The notes: generated by a model not told the origin, from the sequence alone. 32,448 nucleotides of DNA from Pseudomonadota bacterium (GCA_002747435.1 PDPH01000028.1:1-32448), one strand, 5' to 3'; positions 16,025-25,884 are shown, counted from the first letter of the stretch. Numbers and translations are program-made.

Positions 16025-16927
16025 ATGGCTCAGGTTCAAGTTTTGTTGTCAACCTGGAATGGTGAACGTTGGCTGGGTGAGTTATTGGATTCATTATTGC
16101 AGCAGAGCTTTCAGGATTGGACATTACTGGTACGGGATGATGGCTCCAGTGACCAGACTTGCCAGTTGTTAGTGGCGTGGCAGCGTCGTTGGCCACAAAA
16201 GTTGGTTTTGCTGGAAACAGCGTATGAGCATTTAGGCAGTACCGCCAGCTTCAGTCGTTTGGTCGAGTTAAGTCAGGCACCTTATCTAATGTTTTGTGAT
16301 CAAGACGATGTATGGTTTCCTGAAAAAATGGCAAGCTTGCTGGCAGAAATGCAACGTCTGGAGCAGGTATATGGCACGGATCTGCCCTTATTGGTGCATG
16401 CAGATATGGCGGTTGTCGATGAACAACGGCGTGTATTAAATGCCTCTTTTTGGCAGAGCCGCTCATTTAATGTGACACAGCCACAGCATGCCTATTTATT
16501 GGATAATATCGTATCAGGCTGTGCGGCTTTATTTAATCGCGTTGCAGCTCAAATGGCATTTCCTGCACCACCTGAGGCAATACAACATGATCGCTGGTTG
16601 GCCTTGATCTGTGCGTGGTGGGGGAAAGTCGGTGTTTTGGCTGAGCCGCTTATGTTTTATCGCCAACATGATCATAACGAAATAGGCGCGGCATCAGTGA
16701 ATTGGTGTCGCCCAGCATTGGCACAGCGGGTTGAACGCTGGAGTCAACAGGCGGAAGCTTTTTTACGTCAGTTTGCGGCTCATTTGGATAAGGCAGATTA
16801 TAAAAAAGTTCAAGCATTGGCGGAGTTGCGTCATCTGCACGGGTGGCAGCGGCGACGCCATATTTTACGACACCGTCTGTTTAAACAAAAAGTGATGGCA
16901 AATTGGGTCTTGCTGCTGTTTGCCTAA
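16025..16927 (+). CDS. GT2 glycosyltransferase (rhamnosyltransferase-like)
   Basis: A 300-residue family 2 glycosyltransferase. The order of motifs is VQVLLSTWNGERWLGELLDS, LLVRDDGSSDQT, YLMFCDQDDVWFPEKM (metal-binding DxD region) and, in the acceptor half, NIVSGCAALFNR and IQHDRWLALICAWWG. The DQDDVWFP form is common in rhamnosyltransferase-like members of O-antigen and rhamnan clusters. A GGAAAGG at 16010-16016 lies eight bases before the ATG. The C-terminus is basic (HGWQRRRHILRHRLFKQK), consistent with peripheral binding to the inner membrane. Likely transfers a deoxyhexose to the exported glycan; the donor is not provable from sequence. Confidence 0.85.
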   Translation: MAQVQVLLSTWNGERWLGELLDSLLQQSFQDWTLLVRDDGSSDQTCQLLVAWQRRWPQKLVLLETAYEHLGSTASFSRLVELSQAPYLMFCDQDDVWFPEKMASLLAEMQRLEQVYGTDLPLLVHADMAVVDEQRRVLNASFWQSRSFNVTQPQHAYLLDNIVSGCAALFNRVAAQMAFPAPPEAIQHDRWLALICAWWGKVGVLAEPLMFYRQHDHNEIGAASVNWCRPALAQRVERWSQQAEAFLRQFAAHLDKADYKKVQALAELRHLHGWQRRRHILRHRLFKQKVMANWVLLLFA

Positions 16928-16953
16928 ATAATAATAAGCGGGGCAAATCAATC

Positions 16954-18030
16954 ATGTTGAAAACAATTAATCGCCCAGATGTGGCTGTCATTGTATTGAC
17001 ACGTAATGCTGGCAGTTTGTGGGCTGAGTGGCTACAGGGGGTGGCACAGCAAACGGTACGGGCAGGGCGTTATCTAGTGATGGATTCCTGCTCTAGTGAT
17101 GAGACGGTGAGACTGGCTGTAGAGGCTGGTTTTGAGGTGTATTCTTTGCAGCCTGAGCATTTTAATCATGGTGGTACGCGACAACTCGCAGCGGACTTGT
17201 GTTCAGAAGCTGATTATCTGGTTTTTCTTACTCAAGATGCCATTCTGGAAGCTTCTGATTCTTTAGAGCATTTATTAATGCACTTTAAAGATCCTGAGGT
17301 GGCGATGGCTTATGGTCGCCATTTACCTCAAGAGAATGCCAGTTTGCTGGAAAAGCATGCACGCTCATTTACCTATCCTGCCGATTCTATTCGACGTAGC
17401 CGCGCGGATTTAGAGCAGTTAGGTTTTAGAGCGGCTTTTTCATCCGATGTGTATGCGGCTTACCGTTTGCAAGCTTTGCGTAGTGTGGGGGGATTTCCTG
17501 AACATATTATTGTCAGCGAAGATAGCTATGTATCAGCACGTCTGTTAATGGCTGGCTGGCAAACGGTGTACTCAGCGAATAGTCCAGTGCGTCACTCACA
17601 CCATTACAGTTTGCGGCAAACGTTTCGGCGCTATTTTGATATTGGCGTATTTCATGTCGTTGAAGCTGATTTATTGCACAGTATTGGCAAGCCAGACAAG
17701 GAAGCCTGGATTTATGTACGTTCATTGATTCGCTATTTGAGTGAACGGAATAAATGGCTGTTGCCTTTTGCAGCTTTACAGACTCTATTTAAGTTACTGG
17801 GGTTTCGTTTGGGCAAGCGTTATAAAAGTCTACCCGCTTGGATGGTTCGCTGGATTAGCCTGCAAAAGGCGTATTGGCAACAAGAGCAACTTGGGCAGAT
17901 CGCAGCAGAGCAAGGGCAGTGGATATTGCCAAGAACCGATATACCCGCCCATAAGCTTAAGGAAGTACGTACCAGTATGAGGCAGCGTAAGCTTAGACTT
18001 TTGGGCAAAGCGATCACCAGTGTGGGTTAG
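16954..18030 (+). CDS. GT2 glycosyltransferase, rhamnosyltransferase family
   Basis: A 358-residue family 2 enzyme. Motifs are VAVIVLTRNAGSLWAEWLQG, LVMDSCSSDETVRLA, then FNHGGTRQLAAD, a signature of the rhamnosyltransferase subgroup, LVFLTQDAIL as the metal site, and IIVSEDSYVSARLLMAGW in the acceptor half. I take ATG 16954 as the start, preceded by GCGGGG at 16938-16943. The frame extends upstream to a TTG inside the previous gene, but those residues have no family character. It is the last gene of the polysaccharide cluster; a ribosomal operon follows. It probably adds rhamnose or a similar deoxysugar to the glycan. Confidence 0.85.
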   Translation: MLKTINRPDVAVIVLTRNAGSLWAEWLQGVAQQTVRAGRYLVMDSCSSDETVRLAVEAGFEVYSLQPEHFNHGGTRQLAADLCSEADYLVFLTQDAILEASDSLEHLLMHFKDPEVAMAYGRHLPQENASLLEKHARSFTYPADSIRRSRADLEQLGFRAAFSSDVYAAYRLQALRSVGGFPEHIIVSEDSYVSARLLMAGWQTVYSANSPVRHSHHYSLRQTFRRYFDIGVFHVVEADLLHSIGKPDKEAWIYVRSLIRYLSERNKWLLPFAALQTLFKLLGFRLGKRYKSLPAWMVRWISLQKAYWQQEQLGQIAAEQGQWILPRTDIPAHKLKEVRTSMRQRKLRLLGKAITSVG

Positions 18031-18085
18031 TAAAATACTGTTATCGTGGCCGTGTAACTTTTTGCGCGGCATTTAGAAACTGTGC

Positions 18086-18114
18086 TTGTTTCAAGCGGCT
18101 GATTGCCCTACAAT
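18086..18114 (+). promoter_or_regulatory. Sigma-70-type promoter for rplM-rpsI
   Basis: TTGTTT (18086-18091) and TACAAT (18109-18114) are separated by 17 bases, a near-consensus sigma-70 arrangement. It would give a leader of roughly 45 bases before the rplM start at 18165. No other promoter in the gap is as good. Confidence 0.65.
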
Positions 18115-18164
18115 GCGCGGTCTATTTTTTCAGATAACTACTACACACTCTTTGGAGTCTGGTA

Positions 18165-18605
18165 ATGAAAACATTCAGTGCAAAGCCGGCTGAGGTAAAA
18201 CGCGACTGGTACGTCGTGGATGCCGAAGGTAAGGCGTTAGGCCGACTGGCCACAGAAGTTGCCCGGCGTTTGCGTGGAAAACACAAGCCGGAATACACGC
18301 CTCACGTCGATACGGGGGATTACATCATTGTCATTAATGCTGACAAAGTAGCGGTCAGTGGTAATAAGTTTAAAGACAAGATGTACTACAAGCACACCGG
18401 CTATATTGGTAATATGAAATCTTTTTCCTTTGACAAGTTACAAGCACGCGCTCCTGGTCGTGTTATTGAGATTGCTGTCAAGGGTATGCTGCCAAAGAAC
18501 TCATTGGGTCGTGCCATGTATCGCAAGCTGAAGGTTTATGCTGGTGCAGAACACAATCATCATGCCCAGCAACCACAAGTGTTGGAAATCAAGGGTAAGG
18601 AATAA
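18165..18605 (+). CDS. rplM: 50S ribosomal protein L13
   Basis: A 146-residue protein close to the usual length of bacterial L13 (about 142). Characteristic stretches are the start [56 protein letters not shown] and [20 protein letters not shown]. It binds 23S rRNA early in assembly of the large subunit. It is followed after five bases by rpsI, the standard bacterial operon. GGAG at 18152-18155 precedes the ATG. In E. coli L13 represses its own mRNA through the leader; whether that applies here is unknown. Confidence 0.98.
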   Translation: MKTFSAKPAEVKRDWYVVDAEGKALGRLATEVARRLRGKHKPEYTPHVDTGDYIIVINADKVAVSGNKFKDKMYYKHTGYIGNMKSFSFDKLQARAPGRVIEIAVKGMLPKNSLGRAMYRKLKVYAGAEHNHHAQQPQVLEIKGKE

Positions 18606-18610
18606 GGGTT

Positions 18611-19003
18611 ATGGCTGAAACTCAATATTATGGAACTGGGCGTCGCAAATCTTCTTCTGCCCGTGTATTTATGCGTGCGGGTAGCGGCAAAATTACTGTC
18701 AATAAATTGCCTATTGAGCAATTCTTTGGCCGTGAAACAGCTCGCATGGTCGTACGTCAGCCATTGCAAGCTGTAGATATGCAGGATAAATTCGACCTAG
18801 ATGTGACCGTTGCAGGTGGTGGTAACACGGGGCAAGCGGGTGCGATTCGTTTGGGTATTGCACGCGCCTTATTGCAGTATGATGAAGCGATGCGTGGCTC
18901 ATTGAAAGGCGAGGGTTTTCTCACGCGCGACGCACGTAAAGTTGAACGTAAGAAAGTGGGTTTGCATAAAGCACGTCGTGCGACTCAATTCTCCAAACGC
19001 TAA
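18611..19003 (+). CDS. rpsI: 30S ribosomal protein S9
   Basis: A 130-residue protein, the same length as in E. coli. The start [19 protein letters not shown], the central [19 protein letters not shown] and the C-terminus [18 protein letters not shown] are diagnostic. The basic tail, ending SKR, reaches the P-site tRNA in the ribosome. It is co-transcribed with rplM and followed by a hairpin terminator 23 bases after the stop. Confidence 0.98.
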   Translation: MAETQYYGTGRRKSSSARVFMRAGSGKITVNKLPIEQFFGRETARMVVRQPLQAVDMQDKFDLDVTVAGGGNTGQAGAIRLGIARALLQYDEAMRGSLKGEGFLTRDARKVERKKVGLHKARRATQFSKR

Positions 19004-19026
19004 GCGCTCATTTTTTCGCGTATATC

Positions 19027-19064
19027 AAAAAGCCACAAATGTTTCGCATGAGTGGCTTTTTTTG
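19027..19064 (+). terminator. Rho-independent terminator of rplM-rpsI
   Basis: AAAAAGCCAC (19027-19036) pairs with GTGGCTTTTT starting at 19052, with a 15-base loop that can itself form a small ATG/CAT stem. The run of seven T at the end is the classical U-tract. The A-run on the left would allow termination in both directions. Confidence 0.9.
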
Positions 19065-19146
19065 TATTAGACTCAGCACTTCGTGTTCCCCCTTACTTAA
19101 GTGCTAGCAACTATAGCGCTGTTATAAAAAACAGGAGTCAAAACGC

Positions 19147-20049
19147 ATGAATAAATTCAAGCTTGTTTCGGTTGTGGCCGGATTGTTTAGCTCAACAAGC
19201 GTTCTGGCTGACACCACCTTCTTTGGAGAAGTACAAGCTGCTTATGGTTTTCAGGACGACGCCTTAAAAGGTAGTGATCATAAAGTGATTACTCGAGGCA
19301 GCCGGATTGGCGTTAAAGGTTTTGCAGCTATCGATGAGCAGAATGATGTCACCTATATGATTGAAGAAGGTGATTTAAGTGATGAAACCCGTCAGGCTTG
19401 GTTAGGTGTTCACGGTACTTTTGGTGAGTTCCGTGCTGGGCGGCAGTTGGGTGCTACACAAGTCTCTTCAGAAAGAGTCGAAGTGTTCGAGAATCAATTT
19501 GGTGATTACAATGCCATTTTGGAAAGTGAGCACAGTCACGATCAGACAGTTACCTATATTAATAAATTTGGTGATGTTGGGTTTGCTGTTGAAGTCAGTA
19601 GGGACGATGAGCTGAGCTCTGATGGCAGTGATGCGACTGTGGCAGACTTTGTAGTGAATTATCAAAAAGGTGCTTGGTATGCTGCAATTGCTCATTTGAA
19701 TGTCCAAGATAATTTTGACACCACTCGTTTGACAGGTGTTTATACTTTTCTGGATGGACATCAAGTCGGAGCGGTTTTTGAGAAAAACAATAATAAACAA
19801 GGTGATGGGCATGATGCCTTTGTTATGAGCGGACGTTATCAATCAGGTGATCTCACCTTCAAGGCTCAATTCGGCTACAATGAACCAGAGAAGGGCGGTG
19901 AGAATGAAACCTTGGCGGCAGTAGGTGTAGATTATAAATGGAACAAATCCACCACGTTCACCTCTGAATATGCCATTAACCAACATCGTGACCATACCGC
20001 AGAAGATGAATTGAAAACATTTGCACTCGGTATTATTTATCAGTTTTGA
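19147..20049 (+). CDS. Outer-membrane porin (gram-negative general porin type)
   Basis: A 300-residue outer-membrane beta-barrel. The signal peptide ends near SVLA at residue 21, and the mature chain starts DTTFFGEVQAAYG. Family features include VITRGSRIGVKGFAAIDEQN, an arginine-rich barrel strand GEFRAGRQLGATQ, many alternating strands with aromatic girdles (VGVDYKWNKSTTFTSEYAI) and the C-terminal LGIIYQF ending in Phe, the BAM recognition signal. It is short for a general porin (commonly 320-380 residues). Probably a trimeric diffusion pore; specificity is unknown. AGGAG at 19132-19136 precedes the ATG. It stands alone between two operons, with a weak 7-bp hairpin after it at 20093-20110 that lacks a T-run. 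Confidence 0.88.
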   Translation: MNKFKLVSVVAGLFSSTSVLADTTFFGEVQAAYGFQDDALKGSDHKVITRGSRIGVKGFAAIDEQNDVTYMIEEGDLSDETRQAWLGVHGTFGEFRAGRQLGATQVSSERVEVFENQFGDYNAILESEHSHDQTVTYINKFGDVGFAVEVSRDDELSSDGSDATVADFVVNYQKGAWYAAIAHLNVQDNFDTTRLTGVYTFLDGHQVGAVFEKNNNKQGDGHDAFVMSGRYQSGDLTFKAQFGYNEPEKGGENETLAAVGVDYKWNKSTTFTSEYAINQHRDHTAEDELKTFALGIIYQF

Positions 20050-20164
20050 TCAATTTTGATTAATGCAAAGCAAATTTATCGGTCAACATTGAGAACCTAC
20101 GTATAGGTTTCTGATTATCTGTGGTTTTATCTAAACTTCAATTAAGAGTGTTACAACAACTCCA

Positions 20165-23100
20165 ATGAGTTTAAAGGTCAAATTAGCTCCTGACGCATTG
20201 CCCATACGTGAGATCCCTTATAACTATACTTCTTTTTCGGACAAAGAAATTGTTCGACGTCTATTGGGTGACAAGGCTTGGATGATTTTGATGCAGTTAC
20301 GTGATGAGCGCGAAACAGGCATCTCTTCTCACATGCTGCTGGAAATGCTCGGGGATATGTGGATCGTTAGCCGCAATCCTTATATTCAGGATGATTTGCT
20401 GGAAAATGCTCGACGTTTACAGTCTTTGCTAGATACTTTACGGGAGCGTTTAAGCCGTATTCGGGCGCGGGTCAGAGGTAATGAATTGACCTTGGAATTG
20501 CTGGACTTGACCGAGCAGCAAGTCAATGTGTTTGAAGCTAATTTTGCTCGGCAGAAAAGCTTACGTGAAAAGGCTCGTAAACAATTTTATAAAATCACCC
20601 GTAAAGATAATGTGCAATTCGATGGCCTTGCACGGGTATCGCATGTAACCGATGCGACGGACTGGCGGGTGGAATTGCCTTTTGTTGTATTGACGCCCGA
20701 TACCGAAGAAGAAATGGCGGCTTTGGTACAATGCGCGATTAGTTTGGGCTTGAGCGTTATTCCACGTGGTGGTGGTACGGGGTATACCGGCGGGGCTGTA
20801 CCCTTGGATGCTATGAGTGCAGTCATTAATACCGAAAAGCTGGAGTTCTTGGGCGAAGTTGAATTTCGCAATAATTTACCCGGTTTAGAAGCAACTGTGC
20901 CGGTAGTGCGTACTGGGGCTGGTGTGGTCACTCGTCGTGTGTCTGATCTAGCCCAAAAGCATAAGCTGGTTTTTGCTGTGGATCCCACTTCACAGGATGC
21001 TTCTACCATCGGCGGCAATATTGCTATGAATGCAGGTGGCAAGAAAGCTGTATTGTGGGGAACGACGCTGGATAATCTATTGTCTTGGCGGATGGTGACA
21101 CCTGAGGCTGAGTGGTTGGAAGTGACTCGCCTGAAGCATAATTTGGGTAAAATTCATGACCAAGCTGAAGTGAGTTTTGCTATTCAGCGCTATGCTCACG
21201 ATGGCAAAACAGCTAAAGGCAAGCCTGACATTATTTGCTGGCCCGGGCGGTATTTCCGCAAAGTCGGATTAGGTAAAGACGTTACCAATAAATTCCTTGG
21301 TGGCATTCCGGGGGTACAAAAAGAGGGTTGTGATGGTCTGATTACTTCGGCTGAATTTATTCTGCACCGCATGCCTGATCAGATTCGCACAGTTTGCTTG
21401 GAGTTTTATGGCACTGATTTGCACGAAGCGGTGCCAGCCATTGTAGAAATTAAAAATTACCTTGATAGCTTGGATAGTGTCTTATTGTCTGGTTTGGAAC
21501 ATCTCGATGAGCGCTATGTTAAGGCGGTAAAATATACGCCCAAAGGCGCTCGCGGTGTTTTGCCTAAAATGGTGTTATTAGCTGATATTGTTAGCGATTC
21601 CGAAGAGGCAGTGGCTAAAACGGCTGCTGAAATGGTGCGATTGGCAAATATGCGTAATGCAGAAGGCTTTATTGCTATTAGCCCAGAAGCTCGGCGTCAA
21701 TTTTGGTCAGACCGTTCGCGTACTGCCGCGATTGCAGCGCATACCAATGCTTTTAAAATCAATGAGGATGTTGTTATTCCTCTGGAAAATTTAGCAGCTT
21801 ATACTGAAGGCATAGAGCGCATTAATGTGCGTCAGTCTATCCATAATAAGCTAAAAATGATTAATGCAGTTTTAGACATGCTGCCAGAAGATTTGCCAGA
21901 GTTGCGGGCTGTGCCTGGTTATGAAGCCAGCGAAGAACGCACGGCTATTTTGGATTCCAAGCGCGCTCATGCCAGTGATTACTTGCTTAAAGTGAAAACG
22001 CGCTGGGAAGGCTTATTAGCGAATTTTGATGAGCCTGCACACAATCATCCGGCTTTATTAGATAGTCATGCCAAGACAGCCCTGCGTGAGCATGATCGTC
22101 TGATTGATTTATTGTTACGTCGTGACTTGCGTATTTCTTACCGTGCTGAGGTAGAAAAACCGCTCAAGGAAATTTTTGTTGGGCGTGAACTCAAACCCTT
22201 ACGTGATAAGCTGGACAAGATTCATGCGCGTTATCGTTTAGGGCGATTATTTGTGGCTTTGCACATGCACGCCGGTGATGGCAATGTGCATACCAATATT
22301 CCAGTTAACTCCAATGATTATGAAATGCTGCATGAAGCCGAAAAAATGGTGGATGAAATCATGGTTTTGGCACGCAAGCTCAATGGGGTTATTTCAGGGG
22401 AGCATGGTATCGGTCTTACTAAGTATCAATACCTAGAGGAGCGCGAAGCTAGGGAATTTGCGGATTATAAGGCAAAAATTGATCCGCAAGGTCATTTCAA
22501 TAAGGGCAAATTGCTGCCTGGTTCTGGCTTGCAAAATGCCTACACACCTTCTTTACGTTTGGTTGAGCGCGAGGCTCTATTGCTGGAGCACAACGAATTA
22601 GGTGCTTTGAACCGCGAAATCAAGGACTGCTTGCGCTGTGGCAAGTGTAAACCTGTTTGCAATACGCATATTCCACGCGCCAATCTATTGTATTCGCCAC
22701 GTAATAAAATTTTAGCCACTGGCTTGATGATTGAAGCTTTTTTGTATGAGGAGCAGACTCGCCGAGGTATTTCGATTCGCCATTTTGATGAAATGAATGA
22801 TGTGGTGGATCATTGTACCGTCTGCCACAAGTGCTTTAATCCTTGTCCGGTGAATATTGATTTTGGCGAAGTCACCATGCGTATGCGTAGTATCTTGCGC
22901 GACAAAGGTGAAAAGCATAGTAGTCCAGTAGCTTGGGCTTCTATGCTGTTTTTGAATATGAAAGACCCCGCTAATATCAAGCTAATGCGTACTGGTATGA
23001 TACAGTTTGGTTTTGCTGCGCAACGTTGGGCTTACAGTTTGGCAAAACGTACCGGCATACTGGGTAATCATAAGCGTCCTAAAGGTACAACAGGCAAACC

Positions 23101-24031
23101 GGCAATTAAAACACAGGTCATTCAGTTCATGAAAAAGCCGATGCCTGCTGGTGTTCCTGCTAAAACGACCCGCGCTATGTTAGGTTTGGAAGACAGTAAG
23201 ATTGTACCCATCCTACGCGATCCAAATAAGGCTCAGGGTGAGTCAGTATTTTATTTTCCAGGTTGTGGTTCAGAACGCTTATTTAGTCAGGTAGGACTAG
23301 CCACTTTGGCCATGTTGTATGATAGTGGTGCGACGACGGTATTACCGCCTGGCTATTTGTGTTGTGGCTACCCACAAAATGCTGGCGGCGATTTACAAAA
23401 AGGCGCAGAAATTTCCACTGAGAACCGCGTACTGTTCCATCGGGTTGCTAATGCGCTGAAATACCTGAATATCAAGACGGTGATTGTGTCTTGTGGAACT
23501 TGTATGGATCAGTTGCTTAAGTATGAGTTTGAGCGTATTTTTCCTGCTTGTCGTTTATTGGATATACACGAATACTTGTTGGAAAAAGGTATAAAACTGG
23601 ACGGTGTGAGTGGTACGCAGTATATGTATCATGACCCTTGCCACACGCCAATAAAGCATTATACGCCTATCAAAGTGGTGTCTGAGTTGACAGGCAAGCC
23701 CGTTGTATTAACAGAGCGTTGTTGTGGTGAGGCAGGTACCTTTGCAGTGAGTCGCCCAGATATTGCTAGCCAGCTCCGTTTTCGCAAGGAAGAAAGTTTG
23801 CGTGCCGGTATTCGAGAGCTAACAGGCAAGGATAAGGCTGAAAATGGTAATGTTAAGCTGCTGACAGCTTGCCCGGCCTGTCAGCAAGGTTTGTCCCGTT
23901 ATGTGGAAGATACGAGTCTGCAAACCGATTATATTGTGGTGGAATTGGCGAATGATTTATTAGGCGAAGGCTGGCAACAGCAATTCGTACAAAAAGCAAC
24001 ACATGGTGGGATTGAGAAAGTGTTGTTGTAA
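20165..24031 (+). CDS. FAD/4Fe-4S oxidoreductase with DUF3683 (D-lactate/glycolate dehydrogenase-like)
   Basis: A 1288-residue flavo-iron-sulfur protein. Order of parts: an N-terminal DUF3683-type domain (about 1-140); a vanillyl-alcohol-oxidase-type FAD domain with PRGGGTGYTGGAVPLD at residue 200; the FAD-oxidase C domain ending at GEHGIGLTK; and two 4Fe-4S cluster motifs (C822xxCxxCxxxC and C884xxCxxCxxxCP). Two CCG cysteine-rich domains follow (PGCGS near 1034 with CC at 1066-1067, then HDPCHTP and ERCCGEAG). This joins in one chain what GlcD and GlcF do in separate subunits, so it most likely oxidises a 2-hydroxyacid such as D-lactate and passes electrons to the respiratory chain. The substrate is not fixed by sequence. 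The length matches other DUF3683 fusion proteins. No strong Shine-Dalgarno precedes ATG 20165. Confidence 0.85.
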   Translation: MSLKVKLAPDALPIREIPYNYTSFSDKEIVRRLLGDKAWMILMQLRDERETGISSHMLLEMLGDMWIVSRNPYIQDDLLENARRLQSLLDTLRERLSRIRARVRGNELTLELLDLTEQQVNVFEANFARQKSLREKARKQFYKITRKDNVQFDGLARVSHVTDATDWRVELPFVVLTPDTEEEMAALVQCAISLGLSVIPRGGGTGYTGGAVPLDAMSAVINTEKLEFLGEVEFRNNLPGLEATVPVVRTGAGVVTRRVSDLAQKHKLVFAVDPTSQDASTIGGNIAMNAGGKKAVLWGTTLDNLLSWRMVTPEAEWLEVTRLKHNLGKIHDQAEVSFAIQRYAHDGKTAKGKPDIICWPGRYFRKVGLGKDVTNKFLGGIPGVQKEGCDGLITSAEFILHRMPDQIRTVCLEFYGTDLHEAVPAIVEIKNYLDSLDSVLLSGLEHLDERYVKAVKYTPKGARGVLPKMVLLADIVSDSEEAVAKTAAEMVRLANMRNAEGFIAISPEARRQFWSDRSRTAAIAAHTNAFKINEDVVIPLENLAAYTEGIERINVRQSIHNKLKMINAVLDMLPEDLPELRAVPGYEASEERTAILDSKRAHASDYLLKVKTRWEGLLANFDEPAHNHPALLDSHAKTALREHDRLIDLLLRRDLRISYRAEVEKPLKEIFVGRELKPLRDKLDKIHARYRLGRLFVALHMHAGDGNVHTNIPVNSNDYEMLHEAEKMVDEIMVLARKLNGVISGEHGIGLTKYQYLEEREAREFADYKAKIDPQGHFNKGKLLPGSGLQNAYTPSLRLVEREALLLEHNELGALNREIKDCLRCGKCKPVCNTHIPRANLLYSPRNKILATGLMIEAFLYEEQTRRGISIRHFDEMNDVVDHCTVCHKCFNPCPVNIDFGEVTMRMRSILRDKGEKHSSPVAWASMLFLNMKDPANIKLMRTGMIQFGFAAQRWAYSLAKRTGILGNHKRPKGTTGKPAIKTQVIQFMKKPMPAGVPAKTTRAMLGLEDSKIVPILRDPNKAQGESVFYFPGCGSERLFSQVGLATLAMLYDSGATTVLPPGYLCCGYPQNAGGDLQKGAEISTENRVLFHRVANALKYLNIKTVIVSCGTCMDQLLKYEFERIFPACRLLDIHEYLLEKGIKLDGVSGTQYMYHDPCHTPIKHYTPIKVVSELTGKPVVLTERCCGEAGTFAVSRPDIASQLRFRKEESLRAGIRELTGKDKAENGNVKLLTACPACQQGLSRYVEDTSLQTDYIVVELANDLLGEGWQQQFVQKATHGGIEKVLL

Positions 24032-24045
24032 AAGTGTGGATTTTT

Positions 24046-24079
24046 TCCCTCTTTGGTGACTGAATTTACCGAGGAGGGA
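24046..24079 (+). other. Hairpin between the DUF3683 and acyl-CoA dehydrogenase genes
   Basis: TCCCTCTTTGGT (24046-24057) can pair with ACCGAGGAGGGA (24068-24079) over 12 bp with two G-U wobbles and a 10-base loop. It lies in the 74-base spacer after the oxidoreductase stop. No T-run follows it on this strand, so it is not a standard terminator; mRNA processing or stability is possible. Confidence 0.4.
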
Positions 24080-24105
24080 GCACAGTAAAACTAGGAGGAG
24101 TGAGT

Positions 24106-25875
24106 ATGAGTTATACCTATCCGTATGAGGATGCTGCTTTTTTATTGCAGCACGTGCTTGATTTTGATGCTTTGTGTGAACAGGCGGATTTAGCCGATGT
24201 TAATACCGACTTGGCTTTAAATGTGCTGGAAGAAGCAGGCAAATTGGGCTCTGAAGTATTAGCACCCTTGAATCGCGTGGGAGATTTGCAAGGGGCGCAG
24301 CTTGGAGATCAGGGTGTGGAAGCATCGCCTGGATTCAAGGATGCTTATCAGCAATTTGCTGAAGGTGGTTGGATGTCTTTATCAGTGGCGGAACAGTACG
24401 GCGGACAGAATTTACCTAGTGTGCTAGCCACTGCTGTGAATGAGATTTGGCAATCCGCTAATTTAGCCTTCGCGCTCTGTCCTTTGCTGACCCAAGGTGC
24501 TATCAGTGCGATTGCACATCATGCTAGTGCTGAGTTAAAAGAAACTTACCTGCCTAAAATGGCGAGTGGTGAGTGGAGTGGCACCATGAATCTGACCGAG
24601 TCAGATGCGGGGTCGGATTTGGCAGCAGTAAAAACACGCGCTGTACCAGACGGTGAGCATTACCGTCTCTCTGGGCAAAAAATCTTTATTACTTGGGGCG
24701 ATCATCAGATGACAGAAAATATTGTGCATCTGGTTTTGGCGCGCCTGCCGGGTGCCCCAGCAGGTGTTAAAGGTATTTCTCTCTTTATTGTGCCTAAGTT
24801 CTTGTTGGACGCGGAGGGCAATCCTGCCGAGCGTAATGGCGTGCAATGCTTATCGCTGGAACACAAGTTGGGTATTCATGCGAGTCCAACCTGTGTGATG
24901 GAATTTAAGGATGCAGTGGGCTATCTGGTTGGTGAAGCGCATCGTGGTTTGCCTTATATGTTCACGATGATGAATCATGCACGTCAGGCAGTGGGTGTAC
25001 AAGGCTTGGCAGTTTCTGCGCGAGCTTATCAGCAGGCTGTGCCTTATGCCAAAGAGCGTTTACAAGGCACACGTAAGGATGGTTCACGCATTCCGATTAT
25101 TCAGTTTCCTGATGTAAGACGTATGCTAATGACCATGAAAGCTGCCACTGAGGCTATGCGTGCGTTGGCTTTGGCTGCTTCAGCCGAGGCTGATTGGGCG
25201 CAATGTGCTAAAACTGATGCGGATCGTCAAAAGCATTTTGCTCGCTTGGAGCTGTTTACTCCGATTGTCAAAGGCTGGTTAACTGAATTGGGGCAAGAAA
25301 TGACCTCGCTGAATATTCAGGTACACGGTGGTATGGGGTTTATAGAGGAAACAGGAGCAGCTCAGCATTACCGTGATGCACGTATCCTACCCATCTATGA
25401 AGGTACGAATGGCATTCAGGCTTTGGATTTAGTCGGGCGTAAAACCTTAATGGATCAAGGCGCGGCCATGAAAGCCTTATTGGAAGATATTCAAGCGACC
25501 GTCAATGATTTGAAGATGGCTAATTATAGCGATGCGAGCGTAACAGAGCAGTTGACGCAGGCTTTGGCAGCGGCGCGGCAGGCTGTACAATTTTTATTGG
25601 AGCATTCCGCTACTAATAAAGATTTGCCCGGTGCGATAAGCTTTAACTTTTTGATGTTAATGGGTTATTTGTCTGGTGGTTGGCTAATGGCTAAGGCTGG
25701 CTTGCAGGCTAAGCGTTTGCTGGATGCGAACGAGGGCGATGCTCATTTTTATCAAAACAAGATGATTAGCGTCCGTTTTTATGCAGAGCATTTATTGTCA
25801 CGTACGCAAGCGTGTTTGGGCAGTATTCTGGCAGGTACAGATAGCATGATGGCACTGGCTGAGGACAATTTTTAG
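24106..25875 (+). CDS. Acyl-CoA dehydrogenase with extra C-terminal domain
   Basis: A 589-residue flavoenzyme of fatty-acid or related acyl-CoA oxidation. The core includes the N-terminal helical domain, MNLTESDAGSDLAAVKTRA of the middle beta domain, the FAD-binding QVHGGMGFIEETGAAQHYRD and ILPIYEGTNGIQALDLVGRK. In that last motif the Glu after Tyr (E432) is the family's catalytic base. About 130 further residues correspond to the acyl-CoA dehydrogenase C-terminal domain found in the approximately 590-residue, DmdC-like group. I start at ATG 24106 because AGGAGG at 24093-24098 is seven bases upstream; the GTG at 24100 is too close. It is followed after nine bases by a MaoC hydratase, so the two probably act on the same acyl-CoA. 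Substrate chain length is unknown. Confidence 0.9.
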   Translation: MSYTYPYEDAAFLLQHVLDFDALCEQADLADVNTDLALNVLEEAGKLGSEVLAPLNRVGDLQGAQLGDQGVEASPGFKDAYQQFAEGGWMSLSVAEQYGGQNLPSVLATAVNEIWQSANLAFALCPLLTQGAISAIAHHASAELKETYLPKMASGEWSGTMNLTESDAGSDLAAVKTRAVPDGEHYRLSGQKIFITWGDHQMTENIVHLVLARLPGAPAGVKGISLFIVPKFLLDAEGNPAERNGVQCLSLEHKLGIHASPTCVMEFKDAVGYLVGEAHRGLPYMFTMMNHARQAVGVQGLAVSARAYQQAVPYAKERLQGTRKDGSRIPIIQFPDVRRMLMTMKAATEAMRALALAASAEADWAQCAKTDADRQKHFARLELFTPIVKGWLTELGQEMTSLNIQVHGGMGFIEETGAAQHYRDARILPIYEGTNGIQALDLVGRKTLMDQGAAMKALLEDIQATVNDLKMANYSDASVTEQLTQALAAARQAVQFLLEHSATNKDLPGAISFNFLMLMGYLSGGWLMAKAGLQAKRLLDANEGDAHFYQNKMISVRFYAEHLLSRTQACLGSILAGTDSMMALAEDNF

Positions 25876-25884
25876 GAGTGAATG

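Noticed and set aside
18049..18070. GCCG/CGGC pairing after the last glycosyltransferase as a terminator
   Set aside because: Only about four base pairs with a large loop and no T-run in the right place.
20587..21042. 151-residue minus-strand ORF opposite the FAD domain
   Set aside because: Lies opposite the highly conserved FAD-binding motif and has no features of its own.
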